From contig NZ_JAIXPP010000115.1 in NCBI RefSeq assembly GCF_027486195.1, forward strand, positions 1 to 47,054: a DNA stretch of 47,054 nucleotides, written 5' to 3'. The translations under genes and the position numbers were made by a program. The notes beneath the pieces were generated by a model, which saw only the letters and a list, made by a program, of their open reading frames with translations, did not search any database and was not told where the DNA came from. Below are positions 17,251 to 24,884 of this stretch, piece by piece (the stretch's first letter is position 1; each line of letters begins with the position of its first letter). This DNA is from Novosphingobium sp. Its GTDB lineage: Bacteria > Pseudomonadota > Alphaproteobacteria > Sphingomonadales > Sphingomonadaceae.

Positions 17251-18084
17251 TTGCCGGAAGCCGAGCACCCGGATGCTGTCACCAATGGCTCTGCCGAAGC
17301 GGATATGAGCTTCGGCGCGCTGGCGTCACGGCTCGAACCGCTGGGCAGCGGGCGCTTCAAGCTGGATGGCGCGGCAGGCTGGATGCAGGGCCGCACGATG
17401 TATGGCGGCACCGCCGCGTTCATCGCCTATTCCGCCGCGAAGCTGGCATTCCCCGATCTGCCACCGCTGCGCGCCGCGCAAGTCGGGTTTGTCGCGCCGG
17501 TGGGCGAGCATCTTGAAGTCGAGGTGGTGATGCTCCGGCAGGGGAAGAGCGTCGCGCAGGTGGAAACCTCGCTCACCTGCGAAGGCGCATTGGCGCAGCG
17601 CACGCTCTGGCTGTTCGGCGCTGGCCGGACAAGCAACGGGACCGTCGCGGCCGCCGTGTTGCCGAACCTGATCCCGCCAGAAGATTCCCCCCGCCTCACG
17701 TCCAACGACATGGCCCCCGCCTTCACGGCGCGGATGGACATGCGCCGCGCCGATCCGCCCGGCGGTTCGCCTCCGGGCACGATCCGCCGCTGGGTGCGTC
17801 TCAAGGATCGCTCCGGCCTCGATCCACAAGCCGAGCTCGTTGGGATCGGCGATGCGCTGCCGCCCGGTTCGGCGCGCGCGATGGAGCGGATGGGGCCGAT
17901 CAGCTCGATCACCTGGGCGCTGACCATCCTCGGCGAAGTGCCGGAAACGCGCGATGGCTGGTGGCTGCTCGAAACCAGCTCGAACCATATGGCCGACGGC
18001 TTCAGCAGCGAAACACTGCGCCTGTGGAACAGCGAAGGCGTGGAAGTGATGCACGGCCTGCAATCGGTCGCGGTGTTCGGCTGA
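17251..18084 (+). CDS. Acyl-CoA thioesterase (TesB-like double hot-dog)
   Basis: A 277-residue protein, if started at TTG, with two hot-dog halves. The first contains GWMQGRTMYGGTAAFIAYSA and the second SSITWALTILGEVPET...TSSNHMADGFSSETLRLWN, as in TesB-like thioesterases. GGAAGGA lies before the TTG; an ATG at 17305 (MSFGALASRLEPL) is an alternative that still keeps the domain. It would hydrolyse an acyl-CoA to release CoA or an overflow acid. The stop overlaps the start of the serine hydrolase gene (TGATG), so it heads a co-transcribed run of beta-oxidation genes to about 24253. Confidence 0.75.
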   Translation: MPEAEHPDAVTNGSAEADMSFGALASRLEPLGSGRFKLDGAAGWMQGRTMYGGTAAFIAYSAAKLAFPDLPPLRAAQVGFVAPVGEHLEVEVVMLRQGKSVAQVETSLTCEGALAQRTLWLFGAGRTSNGTVAAAVLPNLIPPEDSPRLTSNDMAPAFTARMDMRRADPPGGSPPGTIRRWVRLKDRSGLDPQAELVGIGDALPPGSARAMERMGPISSITWALTILGEVPETRDGWWLLETSSNHMADGFSSETLRLWNSEGVEVMHGLQSVAVFG

Positions 18085-19307
18085 TGGAAATTGCCGATCC
18101 CGCAGCCCATGGCTTCGATGCCGCCCGCCTCGCCCGCATCGGTGCGTTTCTTGAGGAGCGCTACGTCGCCCCCGGCCTGCTCCCGAATGCCGATCTGCTG
18201 ATCGCGCGGGATGGCCAGCCCTTCCACCGCGTGACACTCGGCGAAGCCCGCGCGGACGGCACTCCGCTGGCAGGCGACGCGATCTTCCGCATCGCCTCGA
18301 TGACCAAGCCGCTCACCAGCCTGGCGTTCATGATGCTGCTGGAAGAAGGCAAGGTTGCGCTCGATGATCCAGTCACCAAGGTGATCCCCGAATTTGCCGG
18401 GCTCGGCATCTACAATGGCGGCGGCGGCGATGCGCCGTTCTTTCCCACGCGCGCTGCGACCAACCCGATGCGGATGGTGGACCTGCTCACCCACATGTCG
18501 GGCCTGACCTACGGCATCCAGAACCGCACCAATGTCGATGCCGCCTATCGCAAGGGCCGGCTCGACGGGCATGCCTCGCTTCCCGGCAACGGCCACTTCA
18601 TCGCCGAACTCGCCAAGCTCCCGCTGGAATTCGATCCGGGCACGAGCTGGAACTACTCGGTCAGCACCGATGTGCTCGGCGTGATTGTGGCGCGCCTCTC
18701 CGGCATGAGCCTCGGCGAATTCTTCGCGAGCCGCATTTTCGCGCCGCTCGGCATGGTCGATACCGGCTTCCACTGCCCGCCCGAAAAGGCGCATCGCCTC
18801 ACCGACAGCTGGGCGTGGAACCCGCTGGGCGCACCCACGCTGATCGATCATGCGGACAAGTCGAACACGCTGCGCCCGCCCCGCTTCGAAAGCGGCGGTG
18901 GCGGCCTTCTGTCGACAACCGCGGACTACCACCGCTTCTGCGCCGTCCTGGTGAGCGGCGGTGTCCCGCTGATCTCGCCCAAGACGCTCGCGCTGATGAC
19001 CGCGAACCACCTCCCCGGCGGTGCAGACCTGACCACGCTTTCCAAAGCGCTGTTCAGCGAATCCGGCAACGCGGGCGTCGGCTTTGGCCTCGGCTTCGGC
19101 GTGGTCGTCGATCCCGCGAAGACGCTGATCCCGGGCACCAAGGGCGAATTCCACTGGGGCGGCATCCATTCCACCGCCTTCTTCATCGATCCGGTGGAAA
19201 AGCTGCACATGGTCTTCATGACCCAGCTCTTTCCGTCCTCCAGCTATCCCATCCGCCGCCAGCTCAAGACGCTGGTCTATTCGGCGATGACGCACAGTTA
19301 CGCCTGA
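18084..19307 (+). CDS. Serine hydrolase, class C beta-lactamase fold (EstB-like esterase)
   Basis: A 407-residue penicillin-binding-protein-like hydrolase. The nucleophile motif is Ser72-Met-Thr-Lys75, the general-base tyrosine is Tyr191 (WNYSVSTD), and HWGGIHST near the C-terminus corresponds to the KTG/HxG box. No signal peptide, so it is cytoplasmic, unlike true beta-lactamases. Family members include esterases and lactonases such as EstB and LovD-type transferases. It overlaps the thioesterase gene by one base and sits upstream of 3-hydroxyacyl-CoA dehydrogenase, so an ester or lactone of the catabolic substrate is the likely target. This is inference. Confidence 0.9.
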   Translation: MEIADPAAHGFDAARLARIGAFLEERYVAPGLLPNADLLIARDGQPFHRVTLGEARADGTPLAGDAIFRIASMTKPLTSLAFMMLLEEGKVALDDPVTKVIPEFAGLGIYNGGGGDAPFFPTRAATNPMRMVDLLTHMSGLTYGIQNRTNVDAAYRKGRLDGHASLPGNGHFIAELAKLPLEFDPGTSWNYSVSTDVLGVIVARLSGMSLGEFFASRIFAPLGMVDTGFHCPPEKAHRLTDSWAWNPLGAPTLIDHADKSNTLRPPRFESGGGGLLSTTADYHRFCAVLVSGGVPLISPKTLALMTANHLPGGADLTTLSKALFSESGNAGVGFGLGFGVVVDPAKTLIPGTKGEFHWGGIHSTAFFIDPVEKLHMVFMTQLFPSSSYPIRRQLKTLVYSAMTHSYA

Positions 19308-19329
19308 TCGCATCCAAGGAGACAACGAA

Positions 19330-20586
19330 ATGTCCGATCCCATCCCCGGCGCCAAGGACCACATCGACGCCGCGCGCAAACTCGCCGCGACGATCGACGA
19401 TATCCCCTCAGACACCGCTCTGCTGCCCATCAACAAGGTCGGCGTGATCGGGGCCGGCACGATGGGCGGCGGCATCACGATGAACTTCCTGACGGCGGGC
19501 ATCCCCGTCACCATCGTCGAAATGACGCAGGAAGCGCTCGATCGCGGCGTCGCCACGATGCGCAAGAACTACGAGAACACCGTCAAGCGCGGCAAGATGG
19601 ACGCCGCCCTCGCCGAAGCCGCGATGGGGCGCCTCACCCCCTCGCTCGATTTCGGTGCGCTGGCCGATGCCGATCTGGTGATCGAGGCGGTCTACGAAAG
19701 CATGGACGTCAAGAAGGAGGTCTTCGGCAAGCTTGACGGTATCGTAAAGCAGGGCGCGATCCTCGCCAGCAACACCAGCTACCTCGACGTGAACGAGATC
19801 GCCGCCAGCACGAAGCGCCCCGAAGCGGTGCTCGGCATGCACTTCTTCTCGCCCGCGAACGTGATGAAGCTGCTCGAAGTGGTGCGCGGTTCCGCCACTG
19901 CCAAGGATGTGCTCGGCACGGTGATGGCGCTCTCGGTGAAGATCGGGAAGGTCCCGGTGGTCTCGGGCGTGTGCCACGGCTTTATCGGCAATCGCATGCT
20001 CGGCAAGCGGCAGGAACAGGCCAATGCCCTCATCATGGAAGGCGCGGACTTCGCCGAAGTCGACAACGCGCTCCTCGAATTCGGCTTCCCTATGGGCCCG
20101 TTCCAGATGGCGGACCTTGCGGGCCTCGACATCGGCTGGCACCGCGACCCGAACCGCATCGAAACCCTGCGCGAGGCGCTCTGTGCGCTTGGCCGCTGGG
20201 GCCAGAAGACCGGCAAGGGGTTCTACGACTACGATGCAAACCGCCAGCGCACCCCCAGCGACGTTACGCGCGGCCTGATCGCCGAATGGGCGGCCAAGGC
20301 CGGCAAGCCCCAGCGCAGCATTGATGCGCAGGAGATCCTTGAACGCCTGCTCTATCCCATGATCAGCGAAGGTGCCCTCATCCTCGAAGAAGGCATTTCG
20401 CAGCGCGCGTCCGATATCGATACCGTCTGGCTCAACGGCTATGGCTGGCCGGCCTGGACCGGCGGCCCGATGTATTGGGCGAGCCATATCGGCCTTGCCA
20501 CTGTCGTCGCGGGTCTGGAAAAGCACGGCCTCCCGGTCGCCCCGCTGCTGGCAAAGAAAGCCGCTGCGGGCGAAGCCTTCGACTAA
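19330..20586 (+). CDS. 3-hydroxyacyl-CoA dehydrogenase (no hydratase domain)
   Basis: A 418-residue NAD-dependent dehydrogenase equal to the C-terminal half of FadB/FadJ. Rossmann loop GVIGAGTMGGG (residues 38-48), catalytic His171 and Glu183 (GMHFFSPANVMKLLEVV), Asn221 (GFIGNRM), then two 3HCDH C-terminal domains, the second starting near QRSIDAQEILERLLYPM. The crotonase domain of FadB is absent, so the hydration step must come from another gene. GGAG precedes the ATG and the gap to the hydrolase gene is 22 nt. It oxidises an L-3-hydroxyacyl-CoA to the 3-oxo thioester for the thiolase encoded two genes downstream. Confidence 0.94.
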   Translation: MSDPIPGAKDHIDAARKLAATIDDIPSDTALLPINKVGVIGAGTMGGGITMNFLTAGIPVTIVEMTQEALDRGVATMRKNYENTVKRGKMDAALAEAAMGRLTPSLDFGALADADLVIEAVYESMDVKKEVFGKLDGIVKQGAILASNTSYLDVNEIAASTKRPEAVLGMHFFSPANVMKLLEVVRGSATAKDVLGTVMALSVKIGKVPVVSGVCHGFIGNRMLGKRQEQANALIMEGADFAEVDNALLEFGFPMGPFQMADLAGLDIGWHRDPNRIETLREALCALGRWGQKTGKGFYDYDANRQRTPSDVTRGLIAEWAAKAGKPQRSIDAQEILERLLYPMISEGALILEEGISQRASDIDTVWLNGYGWPAWTGGPMYWASHIGLATVVAGLEKHGLPVAPLLAKKAAAGEAFD

Positions 20587-20600
20587 GGGCAGCACCGGCC

Positions 20601-22199
20601 ATGCGCATCGAGGATATCGTCGAAGCCCCGTTCATCCCGCTGAGCGTGATCCTGCGCGCCCATGCGGCCCGGCGGGGAGAGGCCATCGCGCTGGCGGATG
20701 AAACTTCGCGCCTGTCGTGGGCCGAACTCGATGCGATGCTCGACCGCGTGGCCGCTGCGCTCCAGCGCGAAGGGGTTGAGGCGAACGAGCCCGTCGCCAT
20801 TGCGGCGAGCAATTCGGTGAACACCGCGCTAGCCTTCCTCGGCGCCCTGCGCGCCGGGGCCGTCGCCGCGCCGCTCACCTCCACCGCCGCGCCGCCGACG
20901 GTGCTCGCCATGCTGGCAGACAGCACCAGCCGCGTGCTGCTGCTCGACAAGGCCATGGCCGAGGGGCTCGCAGACCTGCCCTTCCCGGATCACGTCAAGC
21001 GCATCGCGCTCGACGATAGCGATGCGGGCATCCCCTTTTCGGAGTGGATCGCCCCGAACGGCGCGAAGCCGGAAGAGCGCCTCCCTGCGCCGGAAGACCC
21101 GTTCAACATCATCTATTCCTCCGGAACCACCGGAGTGCCCAAGGGCATCGTCCAATCGCACCAGATGCGTTATGAATATGCCCGGCGCACGATCATCGGC
21201 GGTTATGACGACGATACGGTAACGATCAACTCGACCCCGCTCTATTCAAACACCACACTCGTCAGCTTCCTCCCCACGCTCACCGCGGCGGGCAAGGTCG
21301 TGCTGATGAAGAAGTTCGATGCGCGCACCTTCCTTGCCCTCAGCGAGCGAGAGCGCGTCACCAATGCCATGCTCGTGCCGGTGCAATACCGCCGGATCAT
21401 GGAGCTGCCGGACTTCGACAGCTTCGATCTATCGGCCTACCGGCTGAAGGGCTGCACCTCAGCGCCATTCCCGGCCTGGCTCAAGGCCGATGTGCTGAAG
21501 CGCTGGCCCGGCGGCCTTGTCGAAGGCTACGGCCTCACCGAAGGCGGGGCTACGACCACGCTCATTGCGCACAAGTTCCCGGACAAGCTCCACACCGTCG
21601 GCCAGCCCTCGCCCGGCCACGTGATGAAGATCATCGACGAGGACGGCAACGAACTGCCGCCGGGCGAAACGGGCGAGATCGTCGGCCGCTCCCCCATCAT
21701 GATGAACGGCTACCACGGCCAGCCCGCCAAGACGCGCGAGATGGATTGGTTCGACAAGGACGGCGTGCGCTACATTCGCCACGGCGATATCGGCAAGTTC
21801 GACGAGGACGGCTTCCTCATCCTGATGGACCGCGCCAAGGACATGATCATCTCGGGCGGGTTCAACATCTTCCCCACCGATCTTGAAGCCGAACTCACCC
21901 GCCAGCCTGCCGTGAAGGAAGCCGCCGTCGTCGGCGTGCCCAGCGATCAGTGGGGCGAAACCCCGCTTGCCGTGATCGTGCTAGCCGATACTTCCGCCGA
22001 TCCCGAAGCAATCCGGCTTGAAGCCAACCGCGCACTCGGCAAGACGCAGCGCATTGCCCGCATCGAAGTGGTCGATGAATTGCCGCGCAGCCCGATCGGC
22101 AAAGTGCTGAAGCGCGAGCTGCGCGATCACTTCGGCGGTAACCCGATTGCCCAGAACCCCGTACCCGCATCCGATTCCAAGGAGACCAACCATGCGTGA
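20601..22199 (+). CDS. Class I adenylate-forming acyl-CoA ligase
   Basis: A 532-residue ANL enzyme. The P-loop is IYSSGTTGVPKGIVQSHQ, the A5 motif is GYGLTEGGATTT, the hinge is RHGDIGKFDEDGFLILMDRAKDMIISGGFNIFP, and the C-terminal lysine motif is LPRSPIGKVLKREL. It starts 14 nt after the dehydrogenase stop and its end overlaps the next gene by 8 nt, so it belongs to the same operon. It probably forms the CoA thioester that then enters the beta-oxidation steps encoded on either side. Substrate unknown. Confidence 0.93.
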   Translation: MRIEDIVEAPFIPLSVILRAHAARRGEAIALADETSRLSWAELDAMLDRVAAALQREGVEANEPVAIAASNSVNTALAFLGALRAGAVAAPLTSTAAPPTVLAMLADSTSRVLLLDKAMAEGLADLPFPDHVKRIALDDSDAGIPFSEWIAPNGAKPEERLPAPEDPFNIIYSSGTTGVPKGIVQSHQMRYEYARRTIIGGYDDDTVTINSTPLYSNTTLVSFLPTLTAAGKVVLMKKFDARTFLALSERERVTNAMLVPVQYRRIMELPDFDSFDLSAYRLKGCTSAPFPAWLKADVLKRWPGGLVEGYGLTEGGATTTLIAHKFPDKLHTVGQPSPGHVMKIIDEDGNELPPGETGEIVGRSPIMMNGYHGQPAKTREMDWFDKDGVRYIRHGDIGKFDEDGFLILMDRAKDMIISGGFNIFPTDLEAELTRQPAVKEAAVVGVPSDQWGETPLAVIVLADTSADPEAIRLEANRALGKTQRIARIEVVDELPRSPIGKVLKRELRDHFGGNPIAQNPVPASDSKETNHA

Positions 22200-23367
22200 T
22201 GCCGTTATCGTTGCCGCCGCCCGCACCCCCATCGGGCGCGCCTACAAGGGCGCGTTCAACGCCACCGCCGGCGCCACGCTCGGCGCGCTTTCGCTGGAGG
22301 CCGCGGTCGCCCGCGCCGGGATCGAGGGCGGCGAGATTGACGACGTGCTGTGGGGCTCGGCGCTCCAGCAGGGCGCGCAGGCCGGCAATATCGCGCGCCA
22401 GGTTGCGCTGCGTGCGGGGCTTCCCGTCACCGTTTCTGGCATGAGCATGGACCGCCAGTGCTCCTCGGGCCTGATGACCATCGCCACCGCCGCCAAGCAG
22501 ATCATCGTCGACCGCATGGATGTGGTCGCTGCGGGCGGGCAGGAATCGATCAGCCTCGTCCAGACCAAGGACATGCGCGTCGCCCCTGATCGCAGCCTCA
22601 TCGCTATGCACAACGCCGTCTACATGCCGATGCTGCAGACCGCCGAGACGGTGGGCAAGCGCTACAGCATCAGCCGCGAGTCTTGCGACGAATACGCGCT
22701 GCAATCGCAGCAGCGCACCGCCGCCGCGCAGGCCGCCGGCAAGTTCGATGCCGAAATCGTGCCGACCACCAGCTCGATGGGCGTGCAGAACAAGGAAACC
22801 GGCGAGATCACGATGCACGACGTGACGCTCACCAAGGACGAAGGCAACCGCCCCTCGACCACGCTGGAGAACCTGCAGGCGCTCAAGCCCGTGATCGAGG
22901 GCGGCATCGTGACGGCAGGCAACGCCAGCCAGCTTTCGGATGGCTCCGCCGCTGTCGTGCTGATGGAAGCTGCCGTCGCCGCGAAGAAGGGCCTCGCGCC
23001 GCTGGGCCGCTATGTCGGCATGGCGGCTGCGGGCACCGAGCCTGACGAAATGGGCATCGGCCCGGTCTTCGCAGTCCCCGCGCTGCTGAAGCGCTTCGGC
23101 CTCAAGATGGATGACATCGGCCTGTGGGAGCTGAACGAAGCCTTCGCGGTGCAGGTGCTCTATTGCCGCGACAAGCTGGGCATTCCGAACGAGCTGCTCA
23201 ACGTCAACGGCGGCGCGATTTCCATCGGCCACCCCTATGGCATGACTGGCGCGCGCGGGGTCATGCATGCCCTGATCGAAGGCAAGCGCCGGGGTGCGAA
23301 GTACGTCGTCGTGACGATGTGCGTGGGCGGCGGCATGGGTGCGGCGGGGCTGTTCGAGGTTCTCTAG
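22192..23367 (+). CDS. Acetyl-CoA C-acyltransferase (canonical degradative thiolase)
   Basis: A 391-residue thiolase with a complete active site: nucleophile Cys90 (MDRQCSSGLM), His347 (SIGHPYGMTGAR) and Cys377 (MCVGGGMG), plus NEAFAVQ. AAGGAG lies before the ATG, inside the end of the ligase gene. Together with the upstream dehydrogenase and ligase it completes a beta-oxidation round, cleaving a 3-oxoacyl-CoA to acetyl-CoA and a shortened acyl-CoA. In contrast to the two SCP2-type thiolases in this window (1283 and 42387), nothing is missing here. Confidence 0.95.
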   Translation: MRDAVIVAAARTPIGRAYKGAFNATAGATLGALSLEAAVARAGIEGGEIDDVLWGSALQQGAQAGNIARQVALRAGLPVTVSGMSMDRQCSSGLMTIATAAKQIIVDRMDVVAAGGQESISLVQTKDMRVAPDRSLIAMHNAVYMPMLQTAETVGKRYSISRESCDEYALQSQQRTAAAQAAGKFDAEIVPTTSSMGVQNKETGEITMHDVTLTKDEGNRPSTTLENLQALKPVIEGGIVTAGNASQLSDGSAAVVLMEAAVAAKKGLAPLGRYVGMAAAGTEPDEMGIGPVFAVPALLKRFGLKMDDIGLWELNEAFAVQVLYCRDKLGIPNELLNVNGGAISIGHPYGMTGARGVMHALIEGKRRGAKYVVVTMCVGGGMGAAGLFEVL

Positions 23368-23379
23368 GCCCACCCCCAA

Positions 23380-23443
23380 CCCCTCCCGCAAGCGGGAGGG
23401 GAGGAGAAGACCTTGCGCCCTCCCGCTTGCGGGAGGGCGCAAG
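23380..23443. repeat. Tandem GC-rich palindromes
   Basis: Two neighbouring hairpins follow the thiolase gene. The first has 10-bp arms CCCCTCCCGC/GCGGGAGGGG around AA (23380-23401). The second has perfect 15-bp arms CTTGCGCCCTCCCGC/GCGGGAGGGCGCAAG around TT (23412-23443). The shared CCTCCCGC core suggests one repeat family. They may reduce read-through into the HD-domain gene. Confidence 0.8.
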
Positions 23444-23518
23444 ACTTGGCGAACGCAGTGAGCCTGGTCGCAGCGGGGTGGGTTGCCCGAAGCGCACACC
23501 CCGCCTACCCTTAAAACC

Positions 23519-24253
23519 ATGACCGAAGACACTCGCCCCTGGCCGCAGGAAGGCCGCGAACGCCTGATCTACCCTTCGCCCGTCGGCTGGAAGGGCACCG
23601 AATTCGTCGACAACGAGGGCGAACTGCTAAAGCGCCTGAACCCGAAGACGGTGTTCATGATGGGCGACAATCCCGCCCTCCCGCGCATGCCCGAACGCCC
23701 GCGTCTCATGGATTTCTTCCGCTGCCGCTTCGGCGATATCACCGTGCGGCACCTCCTCGTCAGCGCCAAGCGCGCGCTTGATGACGGGCTGCCGGAAAAG
23801 GTCGTGATGGCCTGCCTGCTGCACGATATCTCCAACGGCTGCCTGATCCGCTGCGACCACGGCTACTGGAGCGCGCAGCTGGTCGAGCCCTACGTCGATC
23901 CCGAAGTGGCCTTCGCGGTGAAGTACCACCAAGCGCTGCGCTACGTGCCCGATGAAGCGGCGGGCTACGCCTACCCCGAAAGCTACCACGCCTTCTTCGG
24001 CCCAGACTATCAGGTGCCGGCCTACCTGCTGCGCGATGCAGAATATGCGATGGGCCACAAGTGGTACGGCACGGCGCGGCAGATGACGCTCTACGACACC
24101 TACTTCTTCGACGATTTCCCGGTGGTGGTGCCCGAGGAACTGGAGGACGTGATCGGGCGGAATTTCAAGGAGCCGGCGGAAGGGCTCGGCTTCGATGGCT
24201 CACCCACGGCGCACATGTGGCGGACGATGATCTGGCCGAACAACTTCCTTTAG
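23519..24253 (+). CDS. HD-domain protein with six-ligand (PhnZ-like) candidate diiron site
   Basis: A 244-residue HD-fold protein. Visible metal-ligand candidates in order are His78, His102-Asp103 (LLHDISNG), His114 (CDHGYW), His137 (KYHQALRY) and Asp173 (LLRDAEYAM). The 24-residue spacing from the first His to the HD pair equals that of the mixed-valent diiron oxygenase PhnZ, and no nucleotide-phosphodiesterase or GTPase signature is seen. ATG at 23519 was chosen because the next residues match a natural N-terminus, though no good ribosome site is visible. It follows the beta-oxidation genes after a 151-nt gap with palindromes, and its end overlaps the convergent DUF983 gene by 4 nt. Either an oxygenase or a phosphohydrolase; function unproven. 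Confidence 0.75.
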   Translation: MTEDTRPWPQEGRERLIYPSPVGWKGTEFVDNEGELLKRLNPKTVFMMGDNPALPRMPERPRLMDFFRCRFGDITVRHLLVSAKRALDDGLPEKVVMACLLHDISNGCLIRCDHGYWSAQLVEPYVDPEVAFAVKYHQALRYVPDEAAGYAYPESYHAFFGPDYQVPAYLLRDAEYAMGHKWYGTARQMTLYDTYFFDDFPVVVPEELEDVIGRNFKEPAEGLGFDGSPTAHMWRTMIWPNNFL

Positions 24254-24675
24254 GCCACCCCCGCCTCAACCTTTCCCGCATGCCCGGCGAAGCCCTGCAT
24301 GCCAAGCCACCACTGCAGCGCAATCACGCCGCCCTTGGCGGGGCGCAGGATGGCGGCGATCAGCGCGGCGGCCATGGTCAGTGCGATCAGCATCATCGCC
24401 CACTCCGGCAGGCTCTCGATCTTGCCGAGGCCGATGATCACCGGCGCCATCAGGTGCCCGGTGAGGAGGATCGCGATATAGGGCGGGAAATCGTCCGCCG
24501 CGTGCAGCGTCCAGTTTTGCCCGCACATCCGGCAGCGTTCGACAGGCTTGAGCCCGCCAGCGAACAGATGCGTGCCGCCGCAGCGCGGGCACGTGCCGCG
24601 CATGCCGCGCAGGATCGCGCTGCTCACAGTGTGCGGCAGGATCGCGGGGTCTAGCGGCAGGGCAGCATTGGGCAT
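24250..24675 (-). CDS. DUF983 membrane protein
   Basis: A 141-residue protein with an N-terminal zinc-ribbon-like region, GTCPRCGGTHLF and CRMCGQNW, followed by two hydrophobic helices (about residues 66-86 and 91-110). This order and the cysteine pairs are the DUF983 signature. GAGG precedes the ATG. The family has no agreed function; some members sit beside cytochrome oxidase genes, which is not the case here. It is convergent with the HD-domain gene and followed upstream by a long inverted repeat. Confidence 0.9.
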   Translation of the reverse strand: MPNAALPLDPAILPHTVSSAILRGMRGTCPRCGGTHLFAGGLKPVERCRMCGQNWTLHAADDFPPYIAILLTGHLMAPVIIGLGKIESLPEWAMMLIALTMAAALIAAILRPAKGGVIALQWWLGMQGFAGHAGKVEAGVA

Positions 24676-24722
24676 GGTGGAACCTCAAAGGTCGAAACAA
24701 ACGTCGGCTCAAAACATCACTT

Positions 24723-24858
24723 GTCACCCTGAACTCGTTTCAGGGTCCATCTTTCCGCGCGCAAGGTCAGCGTTCAAAACGCAACGACGCCGCGCCGTGC
24801 CCCACCGAATGCACCGTGCTTTAGGGCGCGATGGACCCTGAAACAAGTTCAGGGTGAC
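24723..24858. repeat. Inverted pair of dispersed repeats (CACCCTGAA family)
   Basis: Arms of 28 bp at 24723-24750 and 24831-24858 match as reverse complements with one mismatch. Each arm has GTCACCCTGAAC and TTTCAGGGTCCAT and is itself partly palindromic (ACCCTGAA...TTTCAGGGT). The 80-nt spacer holds no gene. It separates the DUF983 and der genes. Confidence 0.85.
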
Positions 24859-24884
24859 GAAGTGGGAATACCTGGGAGACTTGG

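Noticed and set aside
18084..19307. Annotation as an antibiotic-resistance beta-lactamase
   Set aside because: There is no signal peptide and the operon is catabolic; SMTK and YSV are shared by esterases of this fold.
23380..23443. Possible CRISPR-like repeat
   Set aside because: Only two adjacent palindromes with different arms and no regular spacers.
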